Notes under the pieces: model-generated | Seen by the model: the letters and a program-made list of their open reading frames with translations, nothing else | Databases searched by the model: none | Told to the model about the DNA's origin: nothing | From: Muraenolepis orangiensis | Lineage: Eukaryota; Chordata; Actinopteri; Gadiformes; Muraenolepididae | DNA: 64,000 nt | Direction of reading: 5' to 3' | Assembly (NCBI GenBank): GCA_027704905.1 | Contig: JANIIK010000508.1 | Location: 1 to 64,000 of the forward strand | Shown here: piece after piece, positions 62,608-64,000 of the stretch | Numbering within the stretch: position 1 is the first letter of the stretch | Layout: every line of letters begins with the position of its first letter | Position numbers and translations under genes: made by a program

Positions 62608-62655
62608 CACACGATTGTAAGTCGCTTTGGATAAAAGTGTCTGCAGTAAATGACT
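62608..62655 (+). repeat. L2/SINE tail fragment
   Basis: TGTAAGTCGCTTTGGATAAA followed by AGTGTCTGCAGTAAATG is the conserved fish L2/SINE 3' tail; the body is not recognisable. Confidence 0.7.
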
Positions 62656-62856
62656 GCAATGTAATGTTGACCTAACCTCAGCGCCCGACGGACCACGACC
62701 ATTCCCCTCGTCCTGGCTGCTACTCATTTTTACTCGAGTTGTTTCCCTCCTGCTTTCAGAGAACTCTGACATAGAGCCAATAAAATGTGGATAAATATGA
62801 TGTAATTTGAAAAAAAACTGTAAAACAGACCGCAAGACTATTGACAATAATTTAAT

Positions 62857-64000
62857 TCATGCGGCTGACTTTAGCCATGGGTGGCGCAGCAGGCTCTTCA
62901 GGGGCGGTCGCCCTCCAGGTCGCTTGGTCAGGCATCTCCTTAGGAAGTCCTGGCAGTCTGGAGGGTAAATAAATAAATAAATAAATATGAACACCTGGCT
63001 GTCTTACAGGATGCAAGGCTTTCATGGTTTTAATGTGAGTGTTTTGTAAGGGTGCTTGAGTTGTCTTGTGTGAGGTCAAGAATTAGTGTGTGTGTCTCAC
63101 CTGATGAGAATTGGCCCTGGATGCATGGCAGCTCTTTATTGACGATGTCATCCTCGGTCTCAAAGGGGCAGCATCCAGTCAGGAGGTCAAAGAGAAGCAC
63201 CCCCAACTGCCACACAGTCATGGTACCGGCCCCGTAGGACCCCCGCAAGAACCACTCTGGAGGGGTGTTTGAGACCGTGCCTGGGAACACAATGTATATA
63301 CAGTGTCACCACCCAGCTCCAAGGGGACCACGCAGTGGACACACCACACATGACACCTAGTGGGAAATCACTCCAGTTTGACGGCTCGTCGGGCAAATCA
63401 GGCCCATCTGGGCAGCTAGGAGCAACGCCTGCACGTGTGGGCCCAGCATTCTATAGATAGAAAGTTATGCCTGTGTTTTTGTTCTTTTTGTCTTTGCTAT
63501 TTGACAACAGCACACTAACCCTCATCCATACAACACACCCTGCTGGCTTTACCATGAGAGAGAGGGAGAGAAATAAAGAGAGGGAGGGGGAGAGAGGCTG
63601 ATGGAGTGGCTTGCTCACTCAATTTAAATGGCTAGTAGCCATCAATAGGTGTGCATCAATTAACTTAAAAGTTCTGTAGGTAAGATTTAAAAAAGGCAAA
63701 GCCACCAGCTATTGGTGAGTAAAATCCCTCACTAATCCGCCCTGGTTGACTGCTAATTATTATTGCTAATTTCTGACCAATCAGGGCAACGGTTCCTGAT
63801 TTATTCAGGGAATCCATATTGCCTGTCAATCACAGATTAAATACATTTTATAATGGAGCAACTATGAATTTAAAATGTATTCACCGTAGAATTCTGAATA
63901 GAGCCCTCGTTTGACGAGGCAGCCGCATCCCAGGTCGATGATCTTGACCCGGGGCGCATCAGAGCCGGTTTCCACCAGGAGGTTCTCTGGCTTGATGTCG
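62857..64000 (-). CDS. Pim-type serine/threonine kinase, last three coding exons (partial)
   Basis: Exons on the minus strand: 64000-63885 (open at the window edge), 63280-63101 and 62957-62857, all with GT/AG borders and matching phases. The first starts within the catalytic loop (DIKPENLL) and holds the metal-binding motif as DLG (KIIDLGCG) instead of DFG. The second has NTPPEWFLRGSYGAGTMTVW (activation-segment end and helix F) and VLLFDLLTGCCPFE. The third has DCQDFLRRCLTKRPGGRPPL and LLRHPWLKSAA-stop. The PPEW form of APE and the missing C-terminal tail are typical of the large pim-1/2/3-like expansion in teleosts. The ATP-binding lobe lies beyond the window. Substrate and role are not inferable from the sequence. 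Confidence 0.88.
63281..63884 (-). other. Intron of the Pim-like kinase gene
   Basis: 604-bp intron between donor ACG|GTGAAT (63884) and acceptor TCCCAG (63281). No element recognised inside. Confidence 0.8.

Overview
The window is vertebrate, and most likely teleost, genomic DNA. It carries spliced genes with GT/AG introns, tRNA- and 5S-type Pol III sequences, fish-type L2, Rex1-like, RTE and Tx1 non-LTR retrotransposons, an endogenous retrovirus and very long microsatellites. Single-copy coding sequence is limited to two incomplete genes: the last six coding exons of the creatine transporter slc6a8 (46957-53760, +) and the last three coding exons of a Pim-type kinase (62857-64000, -).

Layout. 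1-3562: a jockey-group (CR1/L2-like) LINE on the minus strand. 3850-3922: a decayed tRNA-Ile(AAT). 3934-4600: a broken hAT transposase. 4603-30159: a 5S rDNA-derived domain. It consists of long spacers (about 3.2 kb without insertions) and 5S genes, each visible 5S gene being split near nucleotide 23-30 by a Tx1-clade non-LTR retrotransposon. One of these elements (12371-18494) has the two-ORF layout with decayed ORF1 and ORF2. Three others (4603-6940, 7735-9940, 23606-25697) carry ORF1 only. The spacers also hold a 946-bp solo LTR, a Rex1-like LINE tail and a second copy of the first LINE. 30160-36530: a minus-strand class-I-like endogenous retrovirus (gag-pro-pol and 3' LTR, no env seen) whose 5' part is missing. 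36541-38730: 146 copies of a 15-bp minisatellite. 39100-46840: a 17-bp minisatellite split by a young, open RTE LINE (41790-45123) with a 13-bp target duplication. 46957-53760: slc6a8 exons separated by tandem repeats and an L2 LINE. 54693-55640: two adjacent near-perfect palindromes with TAGC-rich centres. 55641-62600: sparse, with LINE/SINE remnants and one promoter-like CpG stretch. 62857-64000: Pim-like kinase.

The biology of most interest is the 5S-targeted retrotransposon group. Three 5S 5' fragments each end inside the element 5' leader and keep their upstream TATA-like box. Two 5S 3' fragments keep the internal control region and follow the A-rich element tails. This fits target-primed insertion at one fixed site, as known for the Mutsu group of Tx1 elements, together with ORF1-only derivatives that are presumably mobilised in trans. 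slc6a8 lacks its first exons in the window, and the retrovirus breaks off exactly at the 15-bp array, so either a real rearrangement or an assembly join near 36.5-46.9 kb must be considered.
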